Below, piece after piece: positions 37,114-46,699 of a stretch of DNA of 54,184 bases (position 1 is the first letter of the stretch; each line of letters begins with the position of its first letter). Under the pieces are notes generated by a model. The model ran no database searches and was not told the DNA's origin. It saw nothing but the letters and a program-made list of their open reading frames with translations. This DNA is from Paenibacillus naphthalenovorans. GTDB lineage: Bacteria > Bacillota > Bacilli > Paenibacillales > NBRC-103111. Location: contig NZ_FNDY01000031.1 of the NCBI RefSeq assembly GCF_900099895.1, positions 1 to 54,184 on the forward strand, given 5' to 3'. Made by a program: the position numbers and the translations under genes.

Positions 37114-38412
37114 ATGAGCCGCAATTTATGTATGATCCGGGACGTGGATCAGCATGTGAACGAAACCGTTACGATCGGATGCTGGCTGCACAATAGCCGA
37201 TCCAGTGGGAAAATCCGTTTTTTGCAGCTGCGCGACGGTTCCGGTTTTATTCAAGGCGTGGTTGTAAAAAACGAAGTGGATGAGCAGGTATGGGAGGATA
37301 CGGGCAAGCTTGCGCAGGAGAGCTCCTTGTACATCACGGGCGTAGTGCGTGAAGATGCCCGCAGCAAGGGCGGCTACGAGCTGACGGTTACGGGAGTGGA
37401 GATCATTCAGCTCACAAGCGATTATCCGATTACACCCAAGGAGCACGGGGTCGATTTTCTGATGGATCACCGCCACCTGTGGATCCGTTCTCCGCGGCAG
37501 CGCGCGATTCTGGTGATTCGGGCGCAAATCATCCGGGCGGTGCAGCAGTTTTTCGATGAGCGGGGCTTTCATCTGGTCGACCCGCCGATCCTGACGCCTT
37601 CTTCGGCGGAAGGGACGACGAGCTTGTTCCATACCAAATATTTCGATGAGGATGCATTCCTGACCCAGAGCGGCCAGCTCTACATGGAGGCTGCGGCCAT
37701 GGCGCTCGGCAGGGTTTATTCGTTCGGGCCAACGTTTAGGGCGGAGAAGTCCAAGACGCGCCGTCATTTGATCGAGTTCTGGATGATCGAGCCGGAGATG
37801 GCCTTCTTCACGCATGAGGAAAACCTTGAAATACAGGAGCAATTTGTCGCCTACATTGTGAAGTCGGTGCTGGAGCACTGCCGCAGGGAGCTTGAGGTGC
37901 TGGGGAGGGACGTATCCAGGCTGGAGGGCATCGAGGCTCCTTTTCCGCGCATTACATACGACGAGGCGGTTAAATTTCTGCAGGAGAACGGCCATGAAAT
38001 CCAATGGGGGGAAGACTTCGGCGCTCCCCACGAAACGGCGATAGCCCAACAATATCATAAGCCGGTGTTTATTACTCATTATCCGACGGACATTAAGGCG
38101 TTCTACATGAAGCCGGATCCTGCACGGCCTGAAGTGGTGCTGTGCGCAGATTTGATCGCGCCGGAAGGATATGGGGAAATTATCGGCGGCAGCCAGCGGA
38201 TCGACGATCCGGAGCTGCTGGAGCAAAGGTTTCAGCAGCACGAGCTGTCGAAGGAAGCGTATCAGTGGTATCTCGACCTGCGCAAGTACGGATCGGTGCC
38301 GCATTCCGGCTTCGGTCTGGGGCTGGAGCGCACAGTGGCCTGGATATGCGGTCTCGACCACGTTCGCGAGACGATTCCGTTCCCGCGGCTGCTGTACCGT
38401 TTATACCCGTAA
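37114..38412 (+). CDS. asnS: Asparaginyl-tRNA synthetase
   Basis: This 432-residue class IIb synthetase has an N-terminal OB-fold anticodon-binding domain (residues about 15-105). The catalytic domain contains motif 2, [26 protein letters not shown], which distinguishes AsnRS from AspRS. Motif 3, [16 protein letters not shown], is near the end. It charges tRNA-Asn with asparagine in the cytosol. GGGGGAGG precedes the ATG. asnS followed by dnaD is a conserved Bacillales arrangement. Confidence 0.96.
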   Translation: MSRNLCMIRDVDQHVNETVTIGCWLHNSRSSGKIRFLQLRDGSGFIQGVVVKNEVDEQVWEDTGKLAQESSLYITGVVREDARSKGGYELTVTGVEIIQLTSDYPITPKEHGVDFLMDHRHLWIRSPRQRAILVIRAQIIRAVQQFFDERGFHLVDPPILTPSSAEGTTSLFHTKYFDEDAFLTQSGQLYMEAAAMALGRVYSFGPTFRAEKSKTRRHLIEFWMIEPEMAFFTHEENLEIQEQFVAYIVKSVLEHCRRELEVLGRDVSRLEGIEAPFPRITYDEAVKFLQENGHEIQWGEDFGAPHETAIAQQYHKPVFITHYPTDIKAFYMKPDPARPEVVLCADLIAPEGYGEIIGGSQRIDDPELLEQRFQQHELSKEAYQWYLDLRKYGSVPHSGFGLGLERTVAWICGLDHVRETIPFPRLLYRLYP

Positions 38413-38433
38413 TATCCGAAAGGAAGGGCTTGC

Positions 38434-39114
38434 ATGAGAAGGAGCGAACAAGATACGAAGGAGCTGCCGTCCGTGCTGCTCGCGGGCTGGCAGGAGGGGA
38501 ACGTGAATGTTCCTTATTGGCTGCTCCGGTATTACACGCAGCTTCGGCTGCAGGAGCAGGATGTCATGCTGATTCTTCACGTTATGGCTTTCAAGCAAAA
38601 GGAAAACAAGGATTTTCCGACGTTCGAGGAGATCCAGTCGCGCATGTCGATCCCGCAGGAGAAGGTCATTGCCGTCCTGCAAAAGCTGCTGAAGGAAGGG
38701 CTGCTGAGGATTGACGAGGAGACGGATCCGTTATCTGCGGTTCACAGCGAGAAATATAATTGGCAGCCGCTGATGGAGCGGCTGGCGGAGTGCCGCCTGG
38801 AAGAGCTGCTGGAGGAACGCGCGGCCTTGCGCAGGCAAGCGGGTGCAGACGCATCCGGAAAAAAGGATATCTTTACCATCTTCGAAAAAGAGTTCGGGCG
38901 TCCGCTTACCCCGATGGAGCTGGAGTCGATCTCGGGTTGGATGGATAAAGACGGATATCCCGAGGAGCTTATTCTTGCCGGGCTGAAGGAAGCGGTATTC
39001 GCAGGAAAGGTGCATTTTCGTTATATCGACCGGATTCTTCTGGAATGGCAGCGAAACCGGATCAAAACCGTAGAACAGGCGAAGGAGCATTCCCAGAAAT
39101 TCCGTGCACGTTAA
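38434..39114 (+). CDS. dnaD: DnaD, replication initiation/primosome protein
   Basis: DnaD (226 residues) acts at oriC and in replication restart by remodelling DNA and recruiting helicase loaders. The N-terminal winged-helix domain (residues about 20-100) is followed by the DnaB/DnaD C-terminal domain (about 140-215), with IFEKEFGRPLTPMELESISGW and the conserved RYIDRILLEW. It lies 21 bases after asnS. nth, which follows in B. subtilis, is absent, and a terminator ends the unit here. Confidence 0.92.
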   Translation: MRRSEQDTKELPSVLLAGWQEGNVNVPYWLLRYYTQLRLQEQDVMLILHVMAFKQKENKDFPTFEEIQSRMSIPQEKVIAVLQKLLKEGLLRIDEETDPLSAVHSEKYNWQPLMERLAECRLEELLEERAALRRQAGADASGKKDIFTIFEKEFGRPLTPMELESISGWMDKDGYPEELILAGLKEAVFAGKVHFRYIDRILLEWQRNRIKTVEQAKEHSQKFRAR

Positions 39115-39150
39115 CCAAGAGACAGCAGGGGTTGTCCCGGGCTGTTCATG

Positions 39151-39205
39151 AAATCCCTCAAAGGGAAGGACCAAGAGTGTCCTCCTCTTTGAGGGATTTT
39201 TTTTT
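39151..39205 (+). terminator. Terminator after dnaD
   Basis: AAATCCCTCAAAG (from 39151) pairs with CTCTTTGAGGGATTT. An inner GGAC/GTCC extends it, and a run of nine T ends at 39205. This is a strong intrinsic terminator 37 bases after dnaD. Confidence 0.92.
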
Positions 39206-39302
39206 GTATTGCAGCGGAGGGATGAAGATCACCTATTTCTAAAGAGGAATCGGAGGAAGAGGTCGTATTATGGAAAAAAATTTTAAAAAATAATGATCTT
39301 TT

Positions 39303-39332
39303 TGTAACCTTTCTTTGAACATCTACGTCTAA
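39303..39332 (+). promoter_or_regulatory. Probable ECF-sigma promoter of the ABC/adaptor operon
   Basis: TGTAACC (39303-39309) and CGTCTAA (39326-39332) are 16 bases apart. This matches the AAC/CGTC core of extracytoplasmic-function sigma promoters in Firmicutes and does not resemble a sigma-A promoter. It lies 64 bases before the first ABC gene. It would place the operon under envelope-stress control. No sigma gene is in the window. Confidence 0.65.
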
Positions 39333-39395
39333 ATGGATGGTAGTTACACTTTCTGGCAGATTATAGACAAATTCATAACCGGAAGGAGGGCCCAT

Positions 39396-40250
39396 ATGAT
39401 TCGATGGCTGCGCAGACGACATCAAGACGGGATGCACAGGAAGCCGCTTCCTGAAGTTCCACCGGCACCGCAGGACTTACGCGGGGCGCAAGCGCAGGCG
39501 GAAGCGGAGAGCGCCTCTTCGGCACAGGCCCTGATGGACGATCCTTCGGAGCATGAACCGGTTATCGATACGAGCAAACCGCTCCTCACCGTAACCGGTG
39601 TGGAACGTTCTTTTTCAGTGGGAGGACATGAACTGCATGTGTTGAAGGGAATTGACATGGAGCTGTTTCCCACACAGCTTGTCATGCTGAAGGGAAGATC
39701 CGGCTCGGGCAAAACCACGCTTCTGAATTTGATCGGGGGGCTGGATCTGCCTAACCGGGGGGAGATCCGGTTCAAGGAGCATTGGATTCATCAATGCAGC
39801 GACGATCGGCGGACGTACATAAGAAAAACTGAAATTGGATTCATTTTCCAGTCGTTTGCATTAATGCCTCTGTTATCGGCTTGGGAGAATGTAGAGCTGT
39901 CGCTGCGGATGGCCGGTCGGCCAAGATCCGAATGGAAGGCGCGCGTGGCTCACTGTTTGGAACTTGTAGGTCTGGGCAAACGGATGCATCACCGGCCGTT
40001 CGAGCTCTCCGGGGGAGAGCAGCAGCGCGTAGCCATTGCCAAAGCGATAGCTCATAAACCCAGTCTGCTGCTGGCTGACGAGCCGACTGCAGAGCTGGAT
40101 TCGCAAATGGGAGCTCAGGTCATGACCGTTTTTCGGGACATCATCCGAACGGAACGCATGACGATCTGCATGACAACGCATGATCCGACAATAATGGAGG
40201 TTGCCGACCGTGTATTCGAAATGGTGGATGGGAAGTTTATCAATAGTTAA
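39396..40250 (+). CDS. ABC transporter ATP-binding protein, MacB/LolD type, first ATPase
   Basis: This ATPase (284 residues) has Walker A GRSGSGKT (from residue 100), Q-loop IFQSFALMPLL, signature LSGGEQQR, Walker B LLLADEPT and H-loop TTHD. About 60 residues rich in Pro, Ala and Glu precede the ABC domain, an unusual extension for this family. The ATG at 39396 has GGAAGGAGG upstream. It overlaps the adaptor gene by 23 bases. It presumably energises the large FtsX-type permease downstream, but a second ATPase also follows that permease. Confidence 0.9.
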   Translation: MIRWLRRRHQDGMHRKPLPEVPPAPQDLRGAQAQAEAESASSAQALMDDPSEHEPVIDTSKPLLTVTGVERSFSVGGHELHVLKGIDMELFPTQLVMLKGRSGSGKTTLLNLIGGLDLPNRGEIRFKEHWIHQCSDDRRTYIRKTEIGFIFQSFALMPLLSAWENVELSLRMAGRPRSEWKARVAHCLELVGLGKRMHHRPFELSGGEQQRVAIAKAIAHKPSLLLADEPTAELDSQMGAQVMTVFRDIIRTERMTICMTTHDPTIMEVADRVFEMVDGKFINS

Positions 40251-41310
40251 AAAAGGGGGAAAGCCTTTCCTGCTCGTATGCATGGCGGCATCGTTGGCCG
40301 TTTCTTCGGGCTGCTCGCTTTTGCCAAAAGAAGAGGAGGAAGAAATCGTACCCATCGTCAAGCCGCCCCAGCTTTCCAAAAAACCGGAGTATGTGGTGAA
40401 GACGGATACGTTGGAAACGAAGGTGCGCGGCTCCGGGAAGCTGATGGCCACGGTGGAAGAAGACTTGTATTTTACCGATGAGAACAGCCGCCGCATCAAA
40501 AATGTTGCCGTAAAGGCCGGAGACCAGGTGACACAAGGCCAATTGATCGCCGAACTGGATGTCACGGAGCTTGAAAGCCAGCTGAAGCAGAAACGGCTTC
40601 AGACGCGCAAAGACGAGCTGACCATGATTGAGATGCTGCGCAAGGCCGACGAGATGAGCGCCGAACAGTTGGAGCAGGCGAAGATCGATTTTGAGCTGAA
40701 GCGCGAAGAGCTGATTGAACTGGAGAAAACCATTGCGGGCGCAAAGCTTACGGCCCCGTTCTCCGGTACGATCGTATCGGTTTATCTGAAGAAAGGGGAT
40801 ACGGCTAAAGCTTATGATGCGGTAGCAACCATCGCCGACTTGTCCCAGCTGACGGTAGCGGCCACGCTCAGCGGGGAAGACTTGAAGAAAGTGGCGGTCG
40901 GCATGGAGGCCATTGTAGATATTAACTCGGCCGGTCAGCACAAAGGAAAAGTACTGCAGCTTCCGAATCCGAAAGCCGATGACGGCAGCGGGGGCGGCGG
41001 CTTTCCCGGCGACGGTCAGGGCAGGCAGCCTGATTCGATCGAAAACTATATGATCATCCAATTGGATCCGTTCCCGGAAAACCTGAATCGGGGCACACCG
41101 CTCAGCGTATCGGTCATTACGCAGCGCAAGGAGAATGCGGTTGTCATTCCGCTTGCCGCCCTTCGCTCGTATGCCGGCCGAAACTACGTACAGGTTGTGG
41201 ATGACCAGGGCAGTAAAAGGGAAGTCGATGTGGAAATCGGCCAGCAGACGTCGACCGATGTGGAGATTGTGAAAGGTCTTACGCCCGGGCAGAAAGTAGT
41301 GGGACGCTGA
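40228..41310 (+). CDS. Lipoprotein membrane-fusion (adaptor) protein, HlyD/MacA type
   Basis: The adaptor (360 residues) has a signal peptide ending in lipobox SSGC (Cys29) followed by an acidic EEEEE linker. The barrel-sandwich half-motif VKAGDQVTQGQLIAELD precedes a short alpha-helical hairpin (about residues 105-160) and LTAPFSGTIVSVYLKKGD. A Gly-rich loop (DGSGGGGFPGDGQG) interrupts the beta-barrel region. Such adaptors link exporter permeases to extracellular release. The ATG at 40228 lies within the end of the ATPase gene, without a strong ribosome site. The last base overlaps the permease start. Confidence 0.87.
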   Translation: MGSLSIVKKGGKPFLLVCMAASLAVSSGCSLLPKEEEEEIVPIVKPPQLSKKPEYVVKTDTLETKVRGSGKLMATVEEDLYFTDENSRRIKNVAVKAGDQVTQGQLIAELDVTELESQLKQKRLQTRKDELTMIEMLRKADEMSAEQLEQAKIDFELKREELIELEKTIAGAKLTAPFSGTIVSVYLKKGDTAKAYDAVATIADLSQLTVAATLSGEDLKKVAVGMEAIVDINSAGQHKGKVLQLPNPKADDGSGGGGFPGDGQGRQPDSIENYMIIQLDPFPENLNRGTPLSVSVITQRKENAVVIPLAALRSYAGRNYVQVVDDQGSKREVDVEIGQQTSTDVEIVKGLTPGQKVVGR

Positions 41311-44246
41311 TGGCAATGCTTCGTTTTTTATTCCGCAAAATGTGGAATACGCGCTGGCTTACGCTCAGCACCTTAGCCGGCCTCATTATGGCTGTTGCGT
41401 TTACCACGAGCATTCCCATGTATTCGGACGGTTCGCTCAAGCGGGTCGTCGCTGCAACGCTGAAAGAGAAAAGCCAAGGAATGTCCGCCGGTTCGGTCTT
41501 GATCCGCTATCAAGCCTCCGGCAATGACCGGGCGGATCTGTCTGCATTTGCCGATGTCGATGCCTATATCAAAGAAGAACTGCCGCAAGAAATCGGTTTC
41601 CCGGCGGACGCGTACGTTCGCAGTTTGTCCATACGCGGTTCGCAGCTTACCCCTGACGATCCGTCAAAAGTGGATCCGAGCAAGAGAAGGCAGATGACCC
41701 TGATGGCACAGAGCGGACTCAAGGAAGAGGTCGAGCTGACGCAGGGGAATTGGTTCTCGGAACAGCCGCAAGACGGCGTTATCGAAGTCGTTATCCATGA
41801 GGAATCCATGTTCCGGGGGGACATGCGCGTCGGCGATGTATTTCATTATCCGATTTCCGGGGGACTCGGCATCGCCCCGCTGAAAGTAAAGATCGTGGGC
41901 ATATTCAAGCCGAAGAATGATGCTGATCCGTATTGGTTTCAAGGAATAGAAGGGCTCATCACGACCTTTTTTATGAGCGAAACCGGGTTTAACGACGAGC
42001 TCTTGACGAAGAAAAAAATTCCGCTCAACCTGGCGAACTGGTATTACGCTTTTGATTTGCAGGAAATCAAAACGAGCCAGCTCTCTTCGCTGCAGCGCAA
42101 GCTGGAGCGGCTCGACATTACGCTGTACCAGAAGCTGAAGGATACCCGGGTGGACGTATCGTTTATCCCTCTGCTGCAGGAATTTAAAGTACAAAGCCTG
42201 CAGCTGCAGATCCTGCTGTTCACTTTAGCCGCTCCCATGATTGCGATGGTATTCTATTACATCGTAATGAATGCCAGACAGTCTCTTGACCGGCAGCGAA
42301 CCGTCATTGCGGTCATTCGAAGCCGGGGCGGGAGCACGAGACAAATTATATGGATCTATCTGCTGGAGGGGCTGCTGCTCGGAGGAGCAGCTATCATCAT
42401 CGGTCCCATGCTCGGGTGGTTTATGGCCAAAAGCATAGGTTCATCCAGCGGTTTTCTTACCTTTGTGGACCGGGAGGCCGTTCCGGTCGGCCTATCTGAA
42501 GAAGCGCTGCTCTACGGGTTAGCCGCCGTGGTCATTGCTTTGATGGCCAGCGTGATTCCGGCCGTCATTTATGCCAGAGCCTCGATTGTCAGCCATAAAC
42601 AACAATTGGCGCGCTCTGACAAAAAGCCGTTCTGGCAAAAATGGTTCCTTGATGTGCTGCTGCTGTGTCTGGTCGGATATGGGTATTACTTGTTCGGCCA
42701 GCGCCAGGAATTGTTCGCACAGACAGGGATGACGACGGATCAGCTGCAGGTGCATCCGCTGCTGTTTTTCATTCCGGCATTATCGATTATCGGGCTTGGG
42801 CTGTTTTTTCTGCGTATCTTTCCGTGGCTGCTCCGTTTCTGCAATTGGCTCGGCAAGCGGGTTCTGCCCGTTCCGATGTACTTAACGCTGACGCAGCTGT
42901 CCCGTTCGTCAACGGCCTATTATCCCCTGATGCTTCTGCTGATCCTGACACTGGGTCTTGGGGTGTACAACGCTTCGGCGGCGAGGACGATCGATCTGAA
43001 CTCGACGGACCGGATTTTGTATGCCTACGGGACAGATGTGGTGATGAAAGCGGATTGGCAGGCTGTCGCCGAAACGCCGCCTCAAGCCCCGAATCCGGGA
43101 AACGGTCAAGGTCAAGGCCAGGGCAATCCCGGAGGCAGCGCGGGAGGTAACCCGCAAAGCCCCGGGGGTTCGAATCCGGGTCAAGGCCCGGGCAGTCCCG
43201 GACAACCGGGCGGTCCCGGAGGCGGCACGGGAGGACCTCCGCCGACAATGCGCTATATCGAACCGCCGTTTGAGGTGTTCCGCCAGCTGGAAGGCGTGGA
43301 GCATGCGGCACGTGTCCTGCTGGCAAAAAGCAACGTTGTCGTTTCCGGCAAATCGCTCGGCCAGGGCATGCTGATGGGAATCGATAACGTCGATTTTGCG
43401 GAGGTGGCCTGGTTCCGTAAAGATTTGTTTTCTGTGCATCCCAACCATTACTTGAATCTGCTCGGACAATACGAGCAAGCGGTCATTATTCCGACAACGT
43501 TTGCCGAGAAGCATCAGATCAAGCCGGGCGATTTAATGAATATTACGATATCCGGCCAACCGGTGGAATTCGTCGTCGTTGCCGCCGTCCCTTACTGGCC
43601 GAGTCAATATCCGGAGCAGACGCCGTTTATGATCGCCAATCTGGAGTACATTTATGATCAGGCTCCGGTAACGCCTTATGAGGTTTGGCTGAAGATGAAA
43701 GACGGAGCCAAGGTCACGCCGTTGATCGAAGCGCTCAGGGAAAAGAAAGTCGACATCGCCAGCGTCAAGGACGTCCGCAACGAGCTGATCTCTCAAAAAA
43801 GGCATCCGGCCCGCGGAGGGGTATTCGGTATTTTGAGCCTTGGCTTCCTCGTCTCGGTGCTCGTTTCACTGATTGGCTACATCTTGTACTGGTTTTTCAA
43901 TTTGTCCAGCCGGGTGGTCCAGTTCGGCGTATTGCGGGCGATGGGATTATCGAAACGTCAATTGACAGGCATGCTGCTGCTTGAGCAGATGTTTACCGCA
44001 GGCTTGGCGATTGTTCTGGGCTTAAGCATCGGTAAATTGACGAGCTACCTGTTCCTGCCTTTCCTCCAGACGGCAGAGAATGTCAAAATGCAGGTGCCTC
44101 CGTTTCGTGTGGTATTCGATGCCAGAGATACCGATCAGCTCTATGTCGTCGTAGCCGTCATGATGCTGACCGGTGCGGGCCTGCTGTTCCTTCATATCAG
44201 GCGCTTGCGTGTCCATCAGGCCGTGAAACTGGGAGAGGAGAAATGA
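41310..44246 (+). CDS. Large FtsX-domain ABC permease with two permease halves and a collagen-like insert
   Basis: At 978 residues this is far longer than a typical 400-residue MacB/LolC permease. About ten membrane helices are visible: one near the N-terminus, a group around residues 295-560, and three in the last 150 residues. Large extracellular regions separate them, so two FtsX units appear fused. Residues 591 to about 645 are a Gly/Pro/Gln/Asn-rich stretch (43080-43246) with collagen-like repeats, lying in the second external region. It overlaps the adaptor by one base. It probably moves lipids, peptides or acts mechanically rather than importing a solute. Confidence 0.88.
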   Translation: MAMLRFLFRKMWNTRWLTLSTLAGLIMAVAFTTSIPMYSDGSLKRVVAATLKEKSQGMSAGSVLIRYQASGNDRADLSAFADVDAYIKEELPQEIGFPADAYVRSLSIRGSQLTPDDPSKVDPSKRRQMTLMAQSGLKEEVELTQGNWFSEQPQDGVIEVVIHEESMFRGDMRVGDVFHYPISGGLGIAPLKVKIVGIFKPKNDADPYWFQGIEGLITTFFMSETGFNDELLTKKKIPLNLANWYYAFDLQEIKTSQLSSLQRKLERLDITLYQKLKDTRVDVSFIPLLQEFKVQSLQLQILLFTLAAPMIAMVFYYIVMNARQSLDRQRTVIAVIRSRGGSTRQIIWIYLLEGLLLGGAAIIIGPMLGWFMAKSIGSSSGFLTFVDREAVPVGLSEEALLYGLAAVVIALMASVIPAVIYARASIVSHKQQLARSDKKPFWQKWFLDVLLLCLVGYGYYLFGQRQELFAQTGMTTDQLQVHPLLFFIPALSIIGLGLFFLRIFPWLLRFCNWLGKRVLPVPMYLTLTQLSRSSTAYYPLMLLLILTLGLGVYNASAARTIDLNSTDRILYAYGTDVVMKADWQAVAETPPQAPNPGNGQGQGQGNPGGSAGGNPQSPGGSNPGQGPGSPGQPGGPGGGTGGPPPTMRYIEPPFEVFRQLEGVEHAARVLLAKSNVVVSGKSLGQGMLMGIDNVDFAEVAWFRKDLFSVHPNHYLNLLGQYEQAVIIPTTFAEKHQIKPGDLMNITISGQPVEFVVVAAVPYWPSQYPEQTPFMIANLEYIYDQAPVTPYEVWLKMKDGAKVTPLIEALREKKVDIASVKDVRNELISQKRHPARGGVFGILSLGFLVSVLVSLIGYILYWFFNLSSRVVQFGVLRAMGLSKRQLTGMLLLEQMFTAGLAIVLGLSIGKLTSYLFLPFLQTAENVKMQVPPFRVVFDARDTDQLYVVVAVMMLTGAGLLFLHIRRLRVHQAVKLGEEK
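43080..43246 (+). repeat. Gly/Pro-rich collagen-like coding repeat within the permease gene
   Basis: The codons for Gly, Pro, Gln and Asn alternate irregularly, giving units such as GQGQGQGNPGG, PGSPGQPGGPGG and GGPPPT. The stretch is flanked by ordinary permease sequence and keeps the frame. It is a low-complexity extracellular linker. Confidence 0.85.
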
Positions 44247-44250
44247 TGTA

Positions 44251-45141
44251 GTGATTCATTGCGAAGGTCTCGTCAAAATATATAAGAGCGACGAAATTGA
44301 AGTCGTTGCGCTGCAGGGGCTTAATATTTCGGTAGACCAAGGCGAAATGATGGCGATTATCGGCAACAGCGGGAGCGGCAAATCTACGCTTCTGAACATC
44401 CTGGGCGGCCTTGACCGTCCTTCAGCCGGGCAAGTTCGCGTGGGAGAATGGAACCTGCTCAAAATTACGGATGAAGAGCTGGTCCAATATAAGCGCAATA
44501 CCGTTGGATTCATCTGGCAGAACAATGCCCGTAATCTGGTGCCGTATTTGACGGCGCTTGAGAATGTGGAGATGCCGATGATGCTGAGCGGGAAATATGA
44601 CCGGCATTACGCTGCACAGCTTCTGGAATGGGTCGGTCTCAAGGATAGGCTGAACAACAAGCTGCAGCAGCTCTCCGGAGGCGAGCAGCAGCGCGTGGCG
44701 ATCGCCATAGCGCTGGCTAACCGGCCGTCCCTGCTCCTTGCCGACGAGCCGACGGGCTCCGTCGATACGAAGACGTCGGATATGATCATGGACATCTTCC
44801 GCCGCTTCAATACGGAGATGGGCGTTACCATTGTGCTCGTAACGCATGATATGGCGCTGGCCGGCAAGGTGGACCGCGTGGTTGCGATCCGTGACGGAAT
44901 GACGAGCACCGAGTTCATCAAGCGGAATCCGAACCTGGATCAAGCTGCCGCAGGCGGCGGGACGATTCACGATGTTCACGAGGAATACGTGGTGCTGGAC
45001 CGGGCCGGACGGCTGCAAATACCGAGAGCGTATTTGCAGGCGCTGGGAATCGAAAGCAAGGCGTCCATGGAATTTGACGGGGAGAAGATTATCATCAAAA
45101 CGCCCAAATCATTGGATGAGACCGCTGTAAAGCTGCATTAA
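44251..45141 (+). CDS. ABC transporter ATPase fused to a C-terminal AbrB-like domain, second ATPase
   Basis: This 296-residue protein has a complete LolD/MacB-type ABC domain: Walker A GNSGSGKST (residues 38-46), signature LSGGEQQR, Walker B LLLADEPTGS and H-loop VTHD. After the domain, residues 246-286 (VVLDRAGRLQIPRAYLQALG, then EFDGEKIIIKTP) match the swapped-hairpin pattern of AbrB/SpoVT proteins, which normally bind DNA as dimers. The GTG at 44251 follows GGAGAGGAG. This ATPase lies 4 bases after the permease and probably pairs with it together with, or instead of, the first ATPase. Confidence 0.9.
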   Translation: MIHCEGLVKIYKSDEIEVVALQGLNISVDQGEMMAIIGNSGSGKSTLLNILGGLDRPSAGQVRVGEWNLLKITDEELVQYKRNTVGFIWQNNARNLVPYLTALENVEMPMMLSGKYDRHYAAQLLEWVGLKDRLNNKLQQLSGGEQQRVAIAIALANRPSLLLADEPTGSVDTKTSDMIMDIFRRFNTEMGVTIVLVTHDMALAGKVDRVVAIRDGMTSTEFIKRNPNLDQAAAGGGTIHDVHEEYVVLDRAGRLQIPRAYLQALGIESKASMEFDGEKIIIKTPKSLDETAVKLH

Positions 45142-45179
45142 AGTACATTTAAAACCATAAAATCGGAGGGTTTTCAAAA

Positions 45180-46652
45180 ATGAACAAATGGATCAAAAGA
45201 ACGGCGGCGCTGTCGGTCAGCGTCGGTATGATGACACCTGTACTTGCAGCTTGTACGAGTCCGAACACATCGGACAACACGGAGCGCACACTGCGCATCG
45301 CCACGACGATGGGCTATAGCGCGAACGATGAATATTTTCGCCAGCGGTTTACCGAGCTTTATGAATTTGCCAATCCGAATGTGAAGATTGAAATCATCTC
45401 GGCCATGGACGACCGCTACATGTATGGCCGACCGGACCCCAACGAAAAGCCCCAGGATCCGCTGGAGAAGCTGAAGGAATTGATGCAGGGCGACAATCCG
45501 CCGGATATCGTCATGACCCAGTATGAGCAGCTGCCTGACTTGATCAGCAATAACTTGCTGACGCAGCTTGATCCTTTGATTACAAAGGACAAATTCGATA
45601 TCAGCGATATCGTCCCGGCGGTGATCGAGGGCATCAAAAAGGTCGGTGAAGGTAAAATCTATGCGTTGGCGCCGACATTCAATTCTTCTGCCGTCATCTA
45701 TAACAAAAGGTTGTTCGACGAAGCGGGAGTGCAGTATCCGACGGATAAAATGACCTGGGAGCAAACGTTTGATTTGGCCCGCCGGTTGGCCAAGGGAGAA
45801 GGGGAGAACCGGAAGTACGGATTCTCATTTTCGACTTACAATATGGGCGGGGACATGTCGTATGCGACACAGCTTTACACAGCGCCTTTACGGCTGAGAA
45901 TGTTTGACGACAATGGTGAGAAAATGACGGTCGATTCGGACCAATGGGAGAACGCATGGAAAACGATGCTGCAAATCCACACGGAAAAGCTTGTTCCCGG
46001 TCCGCTGGATATGTCCAAAATGAACGGGAGCATAGGTCCGAATGAAAACTATAATCCGTTCCAGCATGACGATTTCCTTTCGGGACGCGTAGCGATGGCG
46101 ATCATTAACTATGGCGAGCTTGACCGCATCATCGATGTGATGAAGAATGCGGATCGGATTCAAGGCTTTTCTCCGTTCGAATGGGATGTCGTCACGCTGC
46201 CCGTTCACCCGGAAGCGCCGGATACAGGCGGATTTATCGGGATGGATGGTATTATGTCGATCAACGCCAAAGCGCAGGATCCCGAGGAAGCATGGAAGTT
46301 CCTGAAGTTTATTAACGGTGAGGATTGGGCACGGTTGAAGGCCAGCAGCTCGCACAATATCGTTTCCCGGCAAAAATATATCAAGACAAAGGACGGGTTG
46401 GACTACAATCAACAAGCATTCACTTCATTAATGCCGGTACCGTTCGAAGACACAAAGCTTTATCTCAAAAATCCGAGATTGTATGAGGTGCAGAGCATAG
46501 GCTATCAGAAGCTTCAACAAGTGATGGAAGGCAAGCTTCAGGTCCGTGAAGCATTGAAGCAGTGGCAGACCGAAGGGGACGCCATGATTCAAAAACTCAA
46601 AGAGAATCCGAACGGCGAACCGGGTATGCCAGAACCAAGAACGTTGGGTTAA
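45180..46652 (+). CDS. Extracellular solute-binding lipoprotein, family 1
   Basis: This 490-residue protein has a signal peptide and lipobox LAAC (Cys25). It continues as a periplasmic-binding-protein fold with LRIATTMGYSANDEYF near the mature N-terminus, DIVMTQYEQLPDLI, and the family motif YNKRLFDEAG. Family 1 proteins normally deliver sugars to ABC importers, but no importer permease is present. The only permease in the operon is the FtsX-type protein. It may therefore act as a sensor or accessory protein. It sits 38 bases after the second ATPase, behind a GGAGG site. Confidence 0.88.
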   Translation: MNKWIKRTAALSVSVGMMTPVLAACTSPNTSDNTERTLRIATTMGYSANDEYFRQRFTELYEFANPNVKIEIISAMDDRYMYGRPDPNEKPQDPLEKLKELMQGDNPPDIVMTQYEQLPDLISNNLLTQLDPLITKDKFDISDIVPAVIEGIKKVGEGKIYALAPTFNSSAVIYNKRLFDEAGVQYPTDKMTWEQTFDLARRLAKGEGENRKYGFSFSTYNMGGDMSYATQLYTAPLRLRMFDDNGEKMTVDSDQWENAWKTMLQIHTEKLVPGPLDMSKMNGSIGPNENYNPFQHDDFLSGRVAMAIINYGELDRIIDVMKNADRIQGFSPFEWDVVTLPVHPEAPDTGGFIGMDGIMSINAKAQDPEEAWKFLKFINGEDWARLKASSSHNIVSRQKYIKTKDGLDYNQQAFTSLMPVPFEDTKLYLKNPRLYEVQSIGYQKLQQVMEGKLQVREALKQWQTEGDAMIQKLKENPNGEPGMPEPRTLG

Positions 46653-46699
46653 ACCCGCTTGACTAACGAAAGGAAATGGAACAAGGAGGTTAGCAGAAG

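Noticed and set aside
42787..43514. Arg/Pro-rich minus-strand open frames opposite the collagen-like segment
   Set aside because: They result from the repetitive GC-rich codons of the permease insert and have no start signals or recognisable domain.
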